A stretch of 64,000 nt of DNA from Amycolatopsis iheyensis (GCF_024703995.1 NZ_JAMXQV010000037.1:1-64000); one strand, 5' to 3'; numbered from the stretch's first letter, positions 34,987 to 44,477 are shown. Notes: generated by a model not told the origin, from the letters alone. Made by a program: numbers and translations.

Positions 34987-35850
34987 TTACGCCGGGTGGG
35001 TGCGCGCCGACCGAGTGTTCACCGGCCGTTCATCGGCGGCGATCCAGCTGGCCAGCAGGCCCAGCGCGCGTTCGGTCTCCGACCCCGGTTCGGCGTGGTA
35101 GACGACCATGCCCTGGTCGGGGTCCTGGGGCAGCCGCAGCGTCTCGTAGCGCAGCCGCAGCTCGCCGACGACCGGGTTGTTCAGCACCTTCCACCCTTGG
35201 GCCTTCTCCTGGACGGCGTGCTCGGCCCACAGTTTCCCGAACTGCTCGCTGGCCAGCGAAAGCTCGCCGATGAGCTGCGCGAACCGCGGGTCGCCGGGGT
35301 GCCGTCCGCTTTCCGCACGCAGGTTCGCGACGAGCTCGCGGCACACGGCGTCGTACTCGGGGTGCAGGTCCTTCGCGCGTTCGTCGGTGAAGATCAGCTT
35401 CGGCATGTTGCGTTCTTCGAGGTCGGCGAAGGCGAACGCGACCGCGCCGCCGAGGGCGTTCCAGGCGAGGACGTCCAGGTACCGGCCGAAGACGAACGCC
35501 GGTGCCTGGATGGCGTCGAGCAGCTGCTGCAGCTCGGGCCGGACCCGCTGCGGCGCGTGCTCGTCGCGGCGCTTCGGCGCGGCGAGGTTGCGCAGGTAGG
35601 ACTCTTCGCCGGGGTTGAGGCGCAGCGCGCGGGCCAGCGCGTCGAGGACCGCGTCCGACACGTTCTTGGCGCGGCCCTGTTCCAGGCGCGTGTAGTAGTC
35701 GACGCTGATCCCGGACAGCTGCGCCAGCTCCTCGCGGCGCAGGCCCTTGACCCGCCGCTGCGTGATCCCGGGCGGCAGACCCAGGTCGGCGGGGTCCAGT
35801 GCGGCTCGGCGTGCCTTCAGGAAGGCGCCCAGCTCGGCTGCGTCACTCAT
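34987..35850 (-). CDS. XRE/MmyB-type regulator
   Basis: 287 residues. HTH at about 25-85 (R-R-E-E-L-A-Q-L-S-G-I-S-V-D-Y-Y-T-R-L-E-Q-G-R), followed by the MmyB-like ligand domain (L-D-A-I-Q-A-P-A-F-V-x-G and later W-x-V-L-N-N-P). Divergent from an aldo/keto reductase 100 bp away, which this family commonly represses. Confidence 0.92.
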   Translation of the reverse strand: MSDAAELGAFLKARRAALDPADLGLPPGITQRRVKGLRREELAQLSGISVDYYTRLEQGRAKNVSDAVLDALARALRLNPGEESYLRNLAAPKRRDEHAPQRVRPELQQLLDAIQAPAFVFGRYLDVLAWNALGGAVAFAFADLEERNMPKLIFTDERAKDLHPEYDAVCRELVANLRAESGRHPGDPRFAQLIGELSLASEQFGKLWAEHAVQEKAQGWKVLNNPVVGELRLRYETLRLPQDPDQGMVVYHAEPGSETERALGLLASWIAADERPVNTRSARTHPA

Positions 35851-35950
35851 GCCCCCAGTATCCCCGGCTCCGGGTTTGCCGCCTGGTACTGGCAGACCCA
35901 GGTTGAGCGTGACCTGGTCCGGTGCTTTTCCCGCCAGCAGGGTGGAGCCC

Positions 35951-36976
35951 ATGGAACGACGAATTCTGGGTGGTACGGGCATCTCGGTCAGCGAGTACGC
36001 GTTCGGCGCGATGATGCTGGGCAAGTGGGGCAACCCCGACCACGAAGAGGGCGTCCGGATGCTGCACACGGCGCTCGACGCCGGCGTGAACTTCTGGGAC
36101 ACCGCGGACATGTACTCCGACGGCGAGAACGAGGAGATCGTCGGCAAGGCGCTGAAGGGGCGTCGCGACGAGGTCGTGCTGGCCACCAAAGGCTTCTTCC
36201 GGATGGGTGCCGACCCCAACCAGGGCGGGCTTTCCCGGCGGTGGCTGACTCGGGCGTTGGACGACAGCCTGCGCCGTCTCGACACCGACTACGTCGACCT
36301 CTACCAGGTCCACCGGCCGGACCCGACGACCGACATCGAGGAAACGCTTTCGGTGCTGACGGACTTCGTGCGGGCCGGCAAGGTCCGCGCGATCGGCTCG
36401 TCGGACTTCCCGGCCGAGCAGATCGTGGAAGCCCAGTGGGTGGCGGAAAAGCGCGGCCTGGCCCGGTTCCGCGCCGAGCAGCCGCCGTACTCGATCTTCA
36501 ACCGGGCGATCGAGGCGGCCGTGCTGCCGACCGCGCGCAAGTACGGCATGGGCGTGCTGACGTGGAGCCCGCTGGCCAGCGGCTGGCTGTCCGGCAAGTA
36601 CCTGAAGCCGTCCGATGTGGACCTTTCCGAAGGCCGCCGGACGTTGCAGGCGCACAAGTTCGACCCTGCGCTGCCGGAGAACGCGGTCAAGTTCGAGGCG
36701 ATCGCGCAGCTGAAGAAGATCGCCGACGACCTGGGCCGCCCGCTCACCCACCTGGCGACGGCGTTCGTCCGCGCCCACCCGGGCGTGACGTCGGCGATCA
36801 TCGGCCCGCGGACACCGCAGCAGCTCGACGACCTGCTCGCCGGCGCGGACCTGGTGCTCGACGACGACGTGCTGGACCGGATCGACGAGATCGTCCCGCC
36901 GGGCGCGGACCTGAACCCGGCCGAGAAGGACTACACCCCGCCGGCGCTGGCGGACAAGCGCCTGCGCCGGCGGTAG
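35951..36976 (+). CDS. Aldo/keto reductase
   Basis: 341 residues. TIM-barrel NADPH oxidoreductase with D-T-A-D-M-Y-S catalytic Tyr, K in V-L-A-T-K, and the C-terminal S-A-I-I-G-P-R-T NADP site. Substrate not predictable. Divergent from the XRE regulator and 4 bp before the convergent fumC stop. Confidence 0.94.
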   Translation: MERRILGGTGISVSEYAFGAMMLGKWGNPDHEEGVRMLHTALDAGVNFWDTADMYSDGENEEIVGKALKGRRDEVVLATKGFFRMGADPNQGGLSRRWLTRALDDSLRRLDTDYVDLYQVHRPDPTTDIEETLSVLTDFVRAGKVRAIGSSDFPAEQIVEAQWVAEKRGLARFRAEQPPYSIFNRAIEAAVLPTARKYGMGVLTWSPLASGWLSGKYLKPSDVDLSEGRRTLQAHKFDPALPENAVKFEAIAQLKKIADDLGRPLTHLATAFVRAHPGVTSAIIGPRTPQQLDDLLAGADLVLDDDVLDRIDEIVPPGADLNPAEKDYTPPALADKRLRRR

Positions 36977-36980
36977 CGCC

Positions 36981-38378
36981 TCACTTGCCGCCGCGGGCCA
37001 TGCGGAGGACGTCGAGCGCCTCGTCGAGCTGCTCTTCGGTGAGCTTGCCGTCCTTCACGTAGCCGCGCTCGATCACGACCTCGCGGATCGTCTTCAGCTC
37101 CTTCAACGCCTGCTTCGCGACCGCGGCGGCCTCTTCGTAGCCGATGTACTTGTTCAGCGGCGTCACGATCGACGGCGAGCCCTCGGCGTAGGTGCGCGTG
37201 CGCTCGGTGTTCGCGGTGACGCCCGCGAAGACCTTGTCCGCCAGCAGCCGCGACACGGCCGCGAGCAGGCGCGCCGACTCGAGGACGTTGCGGGCGATCA
37301 CCGGCAGGTTGACGTTCAGCTGGAAGTTGCCCGCGGCGCCGGCGAACGCGACGGCCGCGTCGTTGCCGATCACCTGCGCGACGACCTGCAGCGTCGCCTC
37401 CGGGATCACCGGGTTCACCTTGCCCGGCATGATCGACGAGCCCGGCTGCAGGTCCGGCAGCGCCAGCTCGGCCAGGCCGGTGCGCGGGCCGGAACCCAGC
37501 CAGCGCAGGTCGTTCGCGATCTTGTTGAGCGACACGGCGATCGTGCGCAGGTGCCCGGACGTCTCGACGACGCTGTCCTGCGTCGCCTGCGCCTCGAAGT
37601 GGTCGCGGGCCTCGGTCAGCGGCAGCCCGGTGACGGTGGCGAGCTCGGCGGCCACGCTGGAGCCGAAGCCGTCCGGCGCGTTGAGGCCGGAGCCGACGGC
37701 GGTGCCGCCGATCGGCAGCTCACCGAGGCGCGGCAGGCCGGACTTCAGCCGTTCGACGCCGAACCGGACCTGCGACGCCCACGCGCCGGCCTCCTGGCCG
37801 AGGGTGATCGGGACGGCGTCCATGAGGTGCGTGCGACCGGACTTCACGACGTCGGCCCACTCCGCGGCGCGGACCTCGATCGCGCCGGCGAGGTACTCGA
37901 GCGCCGGGATGACGTCCTTGACGACGGCTTCGGTCGCGGCGACGTGGATGGTCGTCGGGAAGGTGTCGTTCGACGACTGCGACGCGTTGACGTGGTCGTT
38001 CGGGTGCACGTCCCGGCCCAGGGCCCGGGTGGCGAGCGTCGCGATGACCTCGTTGGCGTTCATGTTCGACGACGTCCCGGAGCCGGTCTGGAAGACGTCG
38101 ATCGGGAAGTGCGCGTCGTGGGCGCCCTCGGCGACCTCGTCGGCGGCCTTCGCGATGGCCTCCGCGACGTCGGCGTCGAGCACGCCCAGTTTCAGGTTGA
38201 CGCGCGCGGCCGCGGCCTTGAGCAGGCCGAGCGCGCGGATCTGGGCCCGCTCCAGGCCCCGGCCGGAGATGGGGAAGTTCTCGACGGCCCGCTGCGTCTG
38301 CGCGCGGTAGAGCGCGTCGGCCGGCACGCGGACCTCGCCCATGGTGTCGTGTTCGATCCGGAATTCCTGGTCAGCCAT
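36981..38378 (-). CDS. fumC: Class II fumarate hydratase
   Basis: 465 residues. Catalyses fumarate/malate interconversion in the TCA cycle. Family loop G-S-S-I-M-P-G-K-V-N-P carries the catalytic Ser; G-S-G-T-S-S-N-M-N-A-N-E and H-P-N-D-H-V-N are intact. Its ATG 38378 lies inside the end of the upstream regulator gene (8-nt overlap), so expression depends on the upstream operon. Homologous to Rv1098c by position. Confidence 0.97.
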   Translation of the reverse strand: MADQEFRIEHDTMGEVRVPADALYRAQTQRAVENFPISGRGLERAQIRALGLLKAAAARVNLKLGVLDADVAEAIAKAADEVAEGAHDAHFPIDVFQTGSGTSSNMNANEVIATLATRALGRDVHPNDHVNASQSSNDTFPTTIHVAATEAVVKDVIPALEYLAGAIEVRAAEWADVVKSGRTHLMDAVPITLGQEAGAWASQVRFGVERLKSGLPRLGELPIGGTAVGSGLNAPDGFGSSVAAELATVTGLPLTEARDHFEAQATQDSVVETSGHLRTIAVSLNKIANDLRWLGSGPRTGLAELALPDLQPGSSIMPGKVNPVIPEATLQVVAQVIGNDAAVAFAGAAGNFQLNVNLPVIARNVLESARLLAAVSRLLADKVFAGVTANTERTRTYAEGSPSIVTPLNKYIGYEEAAAVAKQALKELKTIREVVIERGYVKDGKLTEEQLDEALDVLRMARGGK

Positions 38379-38718
38379 GCTCTCGATTCTGGACCTGTTC
38401 CGGCTCGGTCGCGTGGTGGCGTTGCGCACCCCGCGCGACGGCCGCGATGCGCTCCAGCGCGGCCGCGTGGCGCCGGAACGCTTCGCGTCCGCTCGGGGTG
38501 AGCGCCACCTGCGTGCGTCGCGCGCCCTGGCCGCGGGACTTCGTCACGTCGACGTGGCCGGCCTCGGCGAGCGCGGAGATCTGCTTGGAGAGCGCGGAGT
38601 CGCTGGTGCCGATCGTGTCCCGCAGGAAGCCGAAGTCCACCCGGTCCGCCGGGGCCAGCAGGGCGAGCACCGCCAGCCGGGCCGGGACGTGCAGGAACTC
38701 GTCGAAGTCGGGGTCCAT
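38371..38718 (-). CDS. Winged-HTH regulator (MarR-like) upstream of fumC
   Basis: 115 residues. HTH_34-type winged helix (L-R-D-T-I-G-T-S-D-S-A-L-S-K-Q-I-S-A-L). Overlaps fumC by 8 nt and the membrane-protein gene by 1 nt (TGATG). The palindromes at 39182-39227 upstream of the operon are its likely operator. Probably autoregulated, therefore also affecting fumC. Confidence 0.88.
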   Translation of the reverse strand: MDPDFDEFLHVPARLAVLALLAPADRVDFGFLRDTIGTSDSALSKQISALAEAGHVDVTKSRGQGARRTQVALTPSGREAFRRHAAALERIAAVARGAQRHHATEPEQVQNREHG

Positions 38719-39164
38719 CAGCGGCGCACGACGGCGCGGAACGTCCGGCGCCCCGGGCCGGCCAGCGCCGCGGTGGCCAGCGCGGTCGCGGCCGCCGCGA
38801 TCGTGTGTTGCGCGGGCAGGTCCACGCTCAGCGCGAGCACCGCGGCGGCGATCTGGAAGGCCACGCAGAGCACCAGCAGCACGGCGCCTGCCGCGAAGTA
38901 CCACAGCAGCTCGGGGCCGGTGGGCTTCCGGTGCACCCGGGCCTGGCGCTGCCACCGGAGCGCCGACAGCAGGAGGACGCCCAGGCCGAGTGCCGCGGTG
39001 ATCCGGTCCCACGGTCCGGGCAGGTCGAACGACGCGAACACGACGAACACGCCCAACGCCGAGACCAGCACGTACGGCCGGGCGAACCCGTGGTCGACGT
39101 ACTAGTCGACGGTGCGCTGCTCGAGCCGGCGGATGGTGTCGAGCGAGGTCTGCGCGTCCGGCAT
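38718..39164 (-). pseudogene. Membrane protein gene with in-frame TAG (first gene of fumC operon)
   Basis: From ATG 39164 (AGGAG 5 nt upstream) 20 codons (M-P-D-A-Q-T-S-L-D-T-I-R-R-L-E-Q-R-T-V-D) lead to TAG at 39102-39104, then the same frame continues Y-V-D-H-G-F-A-R-P-Y-V-L to TGA at 38718. The remainder has four hydrophobic helices and normal codon use. A single G-to-T type change of GAG or CAG would explain it. An internal GTG at 39071 could restart translation. Confidence 0.75.
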
Positions 39165-39181
39165 CGGTGCTCCTGTCCTCG

Positions 39182-39227
39182 TACTTTCCTGACAGGAAAG
39201 TATCGGGGTTCTTTCCTCTGGGGAAAG
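39182..39227. promoter_or_regulatory. Operator palindromes for the winged-HTH regulator
   Basis: A 21-bp perfect palindrome (TACTTTCCTG-A-CAGGAAAGTA, 39182-39202) and a weaker second copy CTTTCC...GGAAAG (39211-39227) lie between the fumC-operon start and the GntR gene. Two sites suggest cooperative binding. Confidence 0.65.
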
Positions 39228-39239
39228 TGACGCGACTTG

Positions 39240-39263
39240 GGATACTTTGTATACATTGGATAC
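39240..39263 (+). promoter_or_regulatory. GntR-type operator
   Basis: TGTATACA palindrome at 39248-39255 flanked by GGATAC at 39240 and 39258, directly upstream of the gntR SD. Consistent with FadR/GntR autoregulation. Confidence 0.55.
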
Positions 39264-39274
39264 GGAGGTGCTCG

Positions 39275-39907
39275 GTGAACTCGGTATACGAAGACGTGCG
39301 CGGCCTGATCGTGCACGGGACCTACCCGGCGGGGCAGGCGGTGACGGAGCAGGAGCTGTGCGATCGGCTCGGCGTCAGCCGCACGCCGGTGCGCGAGGCG
39401 CTGCGGCGGCTGGAGGGCGACGGCCTGGTCGAGCCGGCGCGTCGCGGGGTGACGGTCGTCGAGCTGGACTCGAAAGCCCTGCGGGACGACTACCTCGTCC
39501 GCGCCGCGCTCGAGGGGCTGACCGCCGAGCTGGCGGCGGCCCGGCAACGGTCAGGCGAACTCGCTCCGGCGGAGCTCACGCGGCTCGAGAAGCTCGCGGC
39601 CGAAGCGGACCAGGCTACCCGGAAGGGTGACTTCGCCGCGGGTGTCCGGCACAACCGGGCCTTCCACGGGTACATCGCGGCGCTCGCCGAAAATCCGCCC
39701 GCGGTCGAGGTCCTGGACCGGATCTGGGACCGGATCATCGTCTCCACCCGGGCGTCGCTGACCGCGCCCGTCCGGACCGGCCAGGTCGGCGAAGAGCACA
39801 AGCACCTGGTCGCGGCCATCGCCGGCGGGCGGGCCGAAGACGCCGCTTTCCTCGCCCGCCAGCACGTCTTGTCCACGATGTACGCACTGGAAGGGGCCGG
39901 GAAATGA
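39275..39907 (+). CDS. GntR (FadR-type) family regulator
   Basis: 210 residues, GTG 39275 with GGAGG 8 nt upstream. N-terminal winged HTH (L-C-D-R-L-G-V-S-R-T-P-V-R-E-A-L-R-R-L) and C-terminal FCD helical domain with H-x3-H metal/ligand positions (R-H-N-R-A-F-H). Overlaps osmC by 4 nt (ATGA), so the regulator and OsmC protein share one message and perhaps one signal. Confidence 0.93.
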   Translation: MNSVYEDVRGLIVHGTYPAGQAVTEQELCDRLGVSRTPVREALRRLEGDGLVEPARRGVTVVELDSKALRDDYLVRAALEGLTAELAAARQRSGELAPAELTRLEKLAAEADQATRKGDFAAGVRHNRAFHGYIAALAENPPAVEVLDRIWDRIIVSTRASLTAPVRTGQVGEEHKHLVAAIAGGRAEDAAFLARQHVLSTMYALEGAGK

Positions 39908-40362
39908 GCCGGGAACACCACTACGAGGTCACGGTGCGCTGGACCGGCGACACCGGCACCACGAGCTACCGCGGCTACGCCCGCGACCACGACGTCGAGG
40001 CGGCGGGCAAGCCGACGCTGGCGGCGACCGCCGACCCCGCGTTCCTCGGCGCCGCCGACCGCTGGAACCCGGAGGACCTGCTGGTCGCGTCGCTGTCCCA
40101 GTGCCACATGCTCACGTACCTGTCGGTGTGCGCCCGCTCCGGCGTCGTGGTGACCGGGTACGTCGACAACGCGAGCGGCGTCATGCAGGAGGACGGCGGC
40201 CACGGCGGCCGCTTCCGCGAAGTGGTCCTGCGTCCCGAGGTGACGGTGGCGGAGGAAGGCATGCGCGAGAAGGCGACCGCGCTGCACCGCGACGCCCACG
40301 AGCAGTGCTTCATCGCGAACTCGGTGCACTTCCCGGTGCGGCACGTGCCCGTCGTGCGGTAG
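39904..40362 (+). CDS. OsmC family protein
   Basis: 152 residues with E-D-L-L-V-A-S-L-S-Q-C-H and the second Cys at E-Q-C-F-I-A-N: the two reactive cysteines of the Ohr/OsmC peroxidase fold. Reduces organic hydroperoxides. Co-transcribed with the GntR regulator. Confidence 0.93.
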   Translation: MSREHHYEVTVRWTGDTGTTSYRGYARDHDVEAAGKPTLAATADPAFLGAADRWNPEDLLVASLSQCHMLTYLSVCARSGVVVTGYVDNASGVMQEDGGHGGRFREVVLRPEVTVAEEGMREKATALHRDAHEQCFIANSVHFPVRHVPVVR

Positions 40363-40453
40363 CCGCCGATCGTGTACGCGGCTGTACACCACACCTACTC
40401 GCTGGTAGGTTACGGCGATCCGCGTGATCCACTTCATGATTCAAAGGGGAGTC

Positions 40454-41761
40454 ATGATCCGTAGCCACGTCCGCTCAGCCGCGCTCGCCGCCGCACTCGC
40501 GCTCACCCTCGCCGCCGCGCCGGCGAGCCCCGCGGCCGCGTCAGCCGATTCCTTCTACTCCTACGACGGCAGCGCGCCGCTGTCGTCCTACGCGCCCGGG
40601 ACGGTCCTCAAGACCCGGACGCTGAACTACCACGTCGTCGGTCTCCCGACGCCGGTGAAGGCCGTCCAGCTGCTCTACCGCACCACCGACGCGCAGGGCC
40701 GGCCGACCGCCAACGTCACCTCGGTCGTCCGCAGCATCACCGGCGACCGCGCGAAAGCAGTGTCGTACCAGTCGGCCTACGACTCGCTCGACCCCGCCGA
40801 CGCGCCGTCGCGGGCGATCGCCGGGGACGTCACCCTCGGCGGGCTCCTGCCCAACGGCGAGTCGCTGCTGCTGCTCCCGTCGCTCCTGCTGGGGTACAAC
40901 GTCGTCGTCCCGGACACGGAAGGGCAGACCGCGGACTTCGCGGCGGGCCCGGAGTACGGCGCCACGACCCTGGACTCGATCCGCGCGGTGACCAGCTCGG
41001 CCGCCACGGGCATGACCGGCGACACGAAGTTCGGGCTCCTCGGGTATTCGGGCGGCGCGATCGCGACCGGCTGGGCGGCGGCCCTCGCGCCGAGCTACGC
41101 CCCGGAGGTCAACGCGAACCTCGTCGGCTTCACCGAGGGCGGCGTGCTCGTCGACCCCGCGCACAACCTGAAGTACGTCGACGGCAGCCCGGTGTGGTCC
41201 GGCGTGGTCCCGATGGCGCTGATCGGCGTCTCGCGGGCGTACGGGATCGACCTGAAGCCGTACGCGAGCGAGTACGGGCTGAAGGTCCTCGACGAGCTGG
41301 ACCACGCGTCGATCATCGCGGCGCTGGGCCGGTACCCGGGGCTGACGTGGCAGAAGCTCGTCAAGCCGGAGTACGCGAACCCGAACTCGGTGCCGCCGTT
41401 CGTCGCCGCGGTGAACAAGGTCAACATCGGCTCCGCGCCGACCCCGTCGGTGCCCGGGTTCATCGCCCAGGGCAACGCCGGCTTCCTCGAGGGGACAACG
41501 AGCAACCGCCCCGGAATCGGCACGGGCGACGGCGTGATGGTGGCCGGCGACGTGCGGGCACTGGCCCGCCAGTACTGCGCCACGGGCAACGGGGCGATCA
41601 AGTACACGCAGTACGACGCACTGAGCCACGTGGGCGGCGCGGCGGCCTGGGCCCCGGCGGCGATCGCCTGGCTGGCTGATCGTTTTGCGGGCAAAGCGGC
41701 GCCGTCGAGCTGTGGGCACATCCCGGCGGGGAATTCGCTGGAGCCGGAGCAGCCGGCCTGA
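40454..41761 (+). CDS. Secreted lipase (LIP family)
   Basis: 435 residues, ATG with AGGGGAG upstream. Signal peptide (A-A-L-A-L-T-L-A-A-A-P-A-S-P-A-A-A). Nucleophile elbow G-Y-S-G-G, with later Asp and His (A-L-S-H-V-G). Matches secretory-lipase PF03583-type alpha/beta hydrolases. Extracellular triacylglycerol or ester hydrolysis. Confidence 0.9.
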   Translation: MIRSHVRSAALAAALALTLAAAPASPAAASADSFYSYDGSAPLSSYAPGTVLKTRTLNYHVVGLPTPVKAVQLLYRTTDAQGRPTANVTSVVRSITGDRAKAVSYQSAYDSLDPADAPSRAIAGDVTLGGLLPNGESLLLLPSLLLGYNVVVPDTEGQTADFAAGPEYGATTLDSIRAVTSSAATGMTGDTKFGLLGYSGGAIATGWAAALAPSYAPEVNANLVGFTEGGVLVDPAHNLKYVDGSPVWSGVVPMALIGVSRAYGIDLKPYASEYGLKVLDELDHASIIAALGRYPGLTWQKLVKPEYANPNSVPPFVAAVNKVNIGSAPTPSVPGFIAQGNAGFLEGTTSNRPGIGTGDGVMVAGDVRALARQYCATGNGAIKYTQYDALSHVGGAAAWAPAAIAWLADRFAGKAAPSSCGHIPAGNSLEPEQPA

Positions 41762-41768
41762 CAGCGGA

Positions 41769-41798
41769 CGCGCCCGGCGGTTCCAGCCGCCGGGCGCG
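41769..41798 (+). terminator. Lipase terminator
   Basis: CGCGCCCGGCGG at 41769-41780 pairs with 41787-41798, 8 nt after the stop. The rest of 41762-42022 is GC-rich and holds no gene I can support. Confidence 0.6.
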
Positions 41799-42022
41799 CT
41801 CTCGGGGCTGGAGCGGTGCGGCCAGTTCGGCGTAGCCGACCGGCGGCGTGGCTCGGCCCCCGGCGCGGCCCAGGCCCCGGTGTTGCCGGACCAGCGGCAT
41901 GGCCGGATCGCTGCGGCCGAATTGGCGGGGCCGACCGCCGCCGCCCTGACACCAGCCTGACCAAGGCCACCGCGCCCAGCGGACCGGCCACCGGGACCGG
42001 TCCGCCGGGTACGGTGCCGCGG

Positions 42023-42676
42023 ATGAAGACCCAGGACCGCCGCCTCCCCAAGGGGCCGCACAGCCTCAGCCGGGAAGAAGTAGCCGGGGCGCAGCGGGCG
42101 CGGCTGGTCGATGCCGTGCTCGCCAACGTCGGTGAGCGCGGCTATGCCGCCACCACCGTCGGCCACATCACGGCGTCCGCCGGGGTCTCCCGCACCTCCT
42201 TCTACGAACAGTTCACCGGCAAGCAGGCCGCCTTCCTGGCCGCCTACCGGGACGTCACCGAGGCGTTCCTCGCCCAAGGCGTCGCGGTCGCCGCCGAAGC
42301 GCCCGGCCCGCTCGCCGCCGTCACTGCTTGCGGCGACTTCGTCGTCGGCTACGTGCGTCGCCGGCCGGTGGTCGCGCGGGCCGTGCTCCTCGAGATCTAC
42401 GCCCTCGGCGATCCTGGCCTCGAAGCACGCGAAGAGGTGCTGCGCGCGAGTGAAGCGGTGTTCGACCGAACGGCGGCGTGGTTGCATACAACGGATCCAA
42501 TGGTGCCATTGCCGCCACCGTTCACGGGGCGCACCGTCGTCGCCGCGACGATCGAACTGCTCACCCAAGCCATCTGGCTCGCCACCGACGAGGGCTACGA
42601 CCGGGCCCGCGAAGCCATCCGGCACACCTGGCTGCTCGGCCTGTTCGGGCACCGGAACATCCCCGGCTCCGGCTAG
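42023..42676 (+). CDS. TetR family regulator
   Basis: 217 residues from ATG 42023. TetR HTH (A-T-T-V-G-H-I-T-A-S-A-G-V-S-R-T-S-F-Y-E) and helical ligand domain. 49 nt upstream of an FNR-type flavoprotein on the same strand, possibly its regulator or one operon with it. Longer upstream readings are non-coding in character. Confidence 0.9.
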   Translation: MKTQDRRLPKGPHSLSREEVAGAQRARLVDAVLANVGERGYAATTVGHITASAGVSRTSFYEQFTGKQAAFLAAYRDVTEAFLAQGVAVAAEAPGPLAAVTACGDFVVGYVRRRPVVARAVLLEIYALGDPGLEAREEVLRASEAVFDRTAAWLHTTDPMVPLPPPFTGRTVVAATIELLTQAIWLATDEGYDRAREAIRHTWLLGLFGHRNIPGSG

Positions 42677-42725
42677 GATCGACTGTGTTCTCGATCACCG
42701 CCATCCACCACTGGCTGGAGCGAGC

Positions 42726-43715
42726 ATGACTGAAGTTCCTGGGGACTCCTACGACCTCGTGATCATCGGCGCGGGCCCGACCGGCCTGTTCGCCGCCTAC
42801 TACGCCGGGTTCCGCGGCCTCTCGATGGCGGTGGTCGACTCGCTGCCCGAGCCCGGCGGCCAGGTGACGGCCATGTACCCCGAGAAGATGATCTACGACG
42901 TCGGCGGGTTCGCCGAGGTCCGCGGCCGCGATCTCGTCGAGGGCCTGGTGAAGCAGGCCGCGCCGTGGAACCCGAAGTACCTGCTGGGGCGCAAGGCCGA
43001 GAAGCTCGAGACGGTCGGGGACAAGGTCGAACTCACCCTCGACGGCGGCGAGACGCTCAAAGCCGGCGCCGTCCTCATCACCGCGGGCATCGGCGAGTTC
43101 ACCCCGCGCCCGCTACCCGCCGGCGACGGCTGGCTCGGCCGCGGCATGGTCCACTTCGTCCCGGCGCTGGCCGCGCACGCGGGGCAGCACGTGGTCGTCG
43201 TCGGCGGCGGCGACTCGGCGTTCGACTGGATCCTCGCGCTGCACCCGGTCGCGGCGAGCGTCACGCTCGTGCACCGCCGCGCCAAGTTCCGCGCCGCCGA
43301 GTCGATCGTCCGGCAGGCGCGCGAACTCGGCGTCCGGATCATCACCGACGCCGAGGTCACGCAATTCATCGAAGCCGAAGACGGCGCGCTCGAAGCCGTC
43401 ACCGTCGCGATGAAGGGCGCCGAAGACGAGCGACTGCCGGCCAACGCGGTCGTCGCGGCACTCGGGTTCACCGCCGACCTCGGGCCGATCGAGAGCTGGG
43501 GGCTGGAGATCGACCACCGCGCCATCGCGGTCGACTCGACGATGGCGACCGCGCGCGAACGCGTCTACGCCGCGGGCGACGTCGCCGCATACCCGGGGAA
43601 GGTCAAGCTGATCGCGACGGGCTTCGGCGAGGCCGCGACGGCCGTCAACAACATCGCCGTCGCGCTCGACCCGGACGCCCACCTGTTCCCGGGCCACTCC
43701 AGCAACGCCGAGTAG
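42726..43715 (+). CDS. Ferredoxin/flavodoxin-NADP reductase (thioredoxin-reductase-like type)
   Basis: 329 residues. FAD motif G-A-G-P-T-G-L at about 15, NADPH motif G-G-G-D-S-A near 160 and G-D-V-A at the C-terminal FAD site. There is no C-x-x-C between them, so it is not a thioredoxin reductase but the YumC-like FNR. Transfers electrons between NADPH and ferredoxin. Stop meets the convergent trypsin gene with one nt between them. Confidence 0.93.
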   Translation: MTEVPGDSYDLVIIGAGPTGLFAAYYAGFRGLSMAVVDSLPEPGGQVTAMYPEKMIYDVGGFAEVRGRDLVEGLVKQAAPWNPKYLLGRKAEKLETVGDKVELTLDGGETLKAGAVLITAGIGEFTPRPLPAGDGWLGRGMVHFVPALAAHAGQHVVVVGGGDSAFDWILALHPVAASVTLVHRRAKFRAAESIVRQARELGVRIITDAEVTQFIEAEDGALEAVTVAMKGAEDERLPANAVVAALGFTADLGPIESWGLEIDHRAIAVDSTMATARERVYAAGDVAAYPGKVKLIATGFGEAATAVNNIAVALDPDAHLFPGHSSNAE

Positions 43716-43716
43716 C

Positions 43717-44469
43717 TCAGGCTTTCGTCTTCTCCGCGATCCACGGCGCGTACGCGACCACGGACGTGTAGATCGACGGCGCCGACGCACACACCGGGTC
43801 GTTGTTGCCCGGCCGGCTGGTCACGCCGACGAGCAGCCAGTGGTCGCCGTCGCGGACGATCTCGGGCCCGCCCGAGTCGCCGAAGCACGCACCGGCTGTG
43901 CCGCCCGGGTTGTCCGTGCACAGCTCGGCCGTGCCGTCGAACACGGAAGTGCACTTCGCGCCTTCGACGATGTGCGTGTCGAGCTGCTGCAACGTCGTGG
44001 GGATCTGTCCGCAGTTGACCTTCGGGCAGGTCTGGCCCCAGCCGAGGATCCGGGTCGCGGTGCCGGGCGCCGCGGCCGTCGACAAGGCGATCGGCGCCGC
44101 CTTGGCCGGCGTCGCCAGCTTCAGCAGCGCGATGTCGCCCGCCGGGCTCTGCGTGTTGAACGCCGGGTTCACGATGACGCCGGCGACCTGGAGAACCTCG
44201 CCGCCCTGGCCGACGTCGGCCGTGCCCGCCCGCACCGAGATCCCGGCCGGGGTCTTGTCGAACGCGCAGTGCGCGGCCGTGACCACCCAGCCCGGGGCGA
44301 TCAGCGCGCCGGCGCAGAACAGCTTGCCCGTCGAGGAGTGCAGCGACACCGCGAAGGGGTACGGCTGATCCGCGTCACCGCCCCCGACGATGCCGGGTTC
44401 GGCCGACGCGGTGGCGGCGGGGACCGAGGCGAACAGCAGGACCAGCAGGGCGAGCGTTCGCCTGAGCAC
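43717..44469 (-). CDS. Secreted trypsin-like serine protease
   Basis: 250 residues, GTG with AAGGAG 4 nt upstream. Signal peptide ending A-S-A-E-P-G, then mature I-V-G-G. Catalytic triad T-A-A-H-C, D-I-A-L and G-D-S-G-G-P, with a disulfide set. The SD overlaps the glpX stop region, so it is probably read with glpX. Confidence 0.93.
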   Translation of the reverse strand: MLRRTLALLVLLFASVPAATASAEPGIVGGGDADQPYPFAVSLHSSTGKLFCAGALIAPGWVVTAAHCAFDKTPAGISVRAGTADVGQGGEVLQVAGVIVNPAFNTQSPAGDIALLKLATPAKAAPIALSTAAAPGTATRILGWGQTCPKVNCGQIPTTLQQLDTHIVEGAKCTSVFDGTAELCTDNPGGTAGACFGDSGGPEIVRDGDHWLLVGVTSRPGNNDPVCASAPSIYTSVVAYAPWIAEKTKA

Positions 44470-44477
44470 GGAACTCC

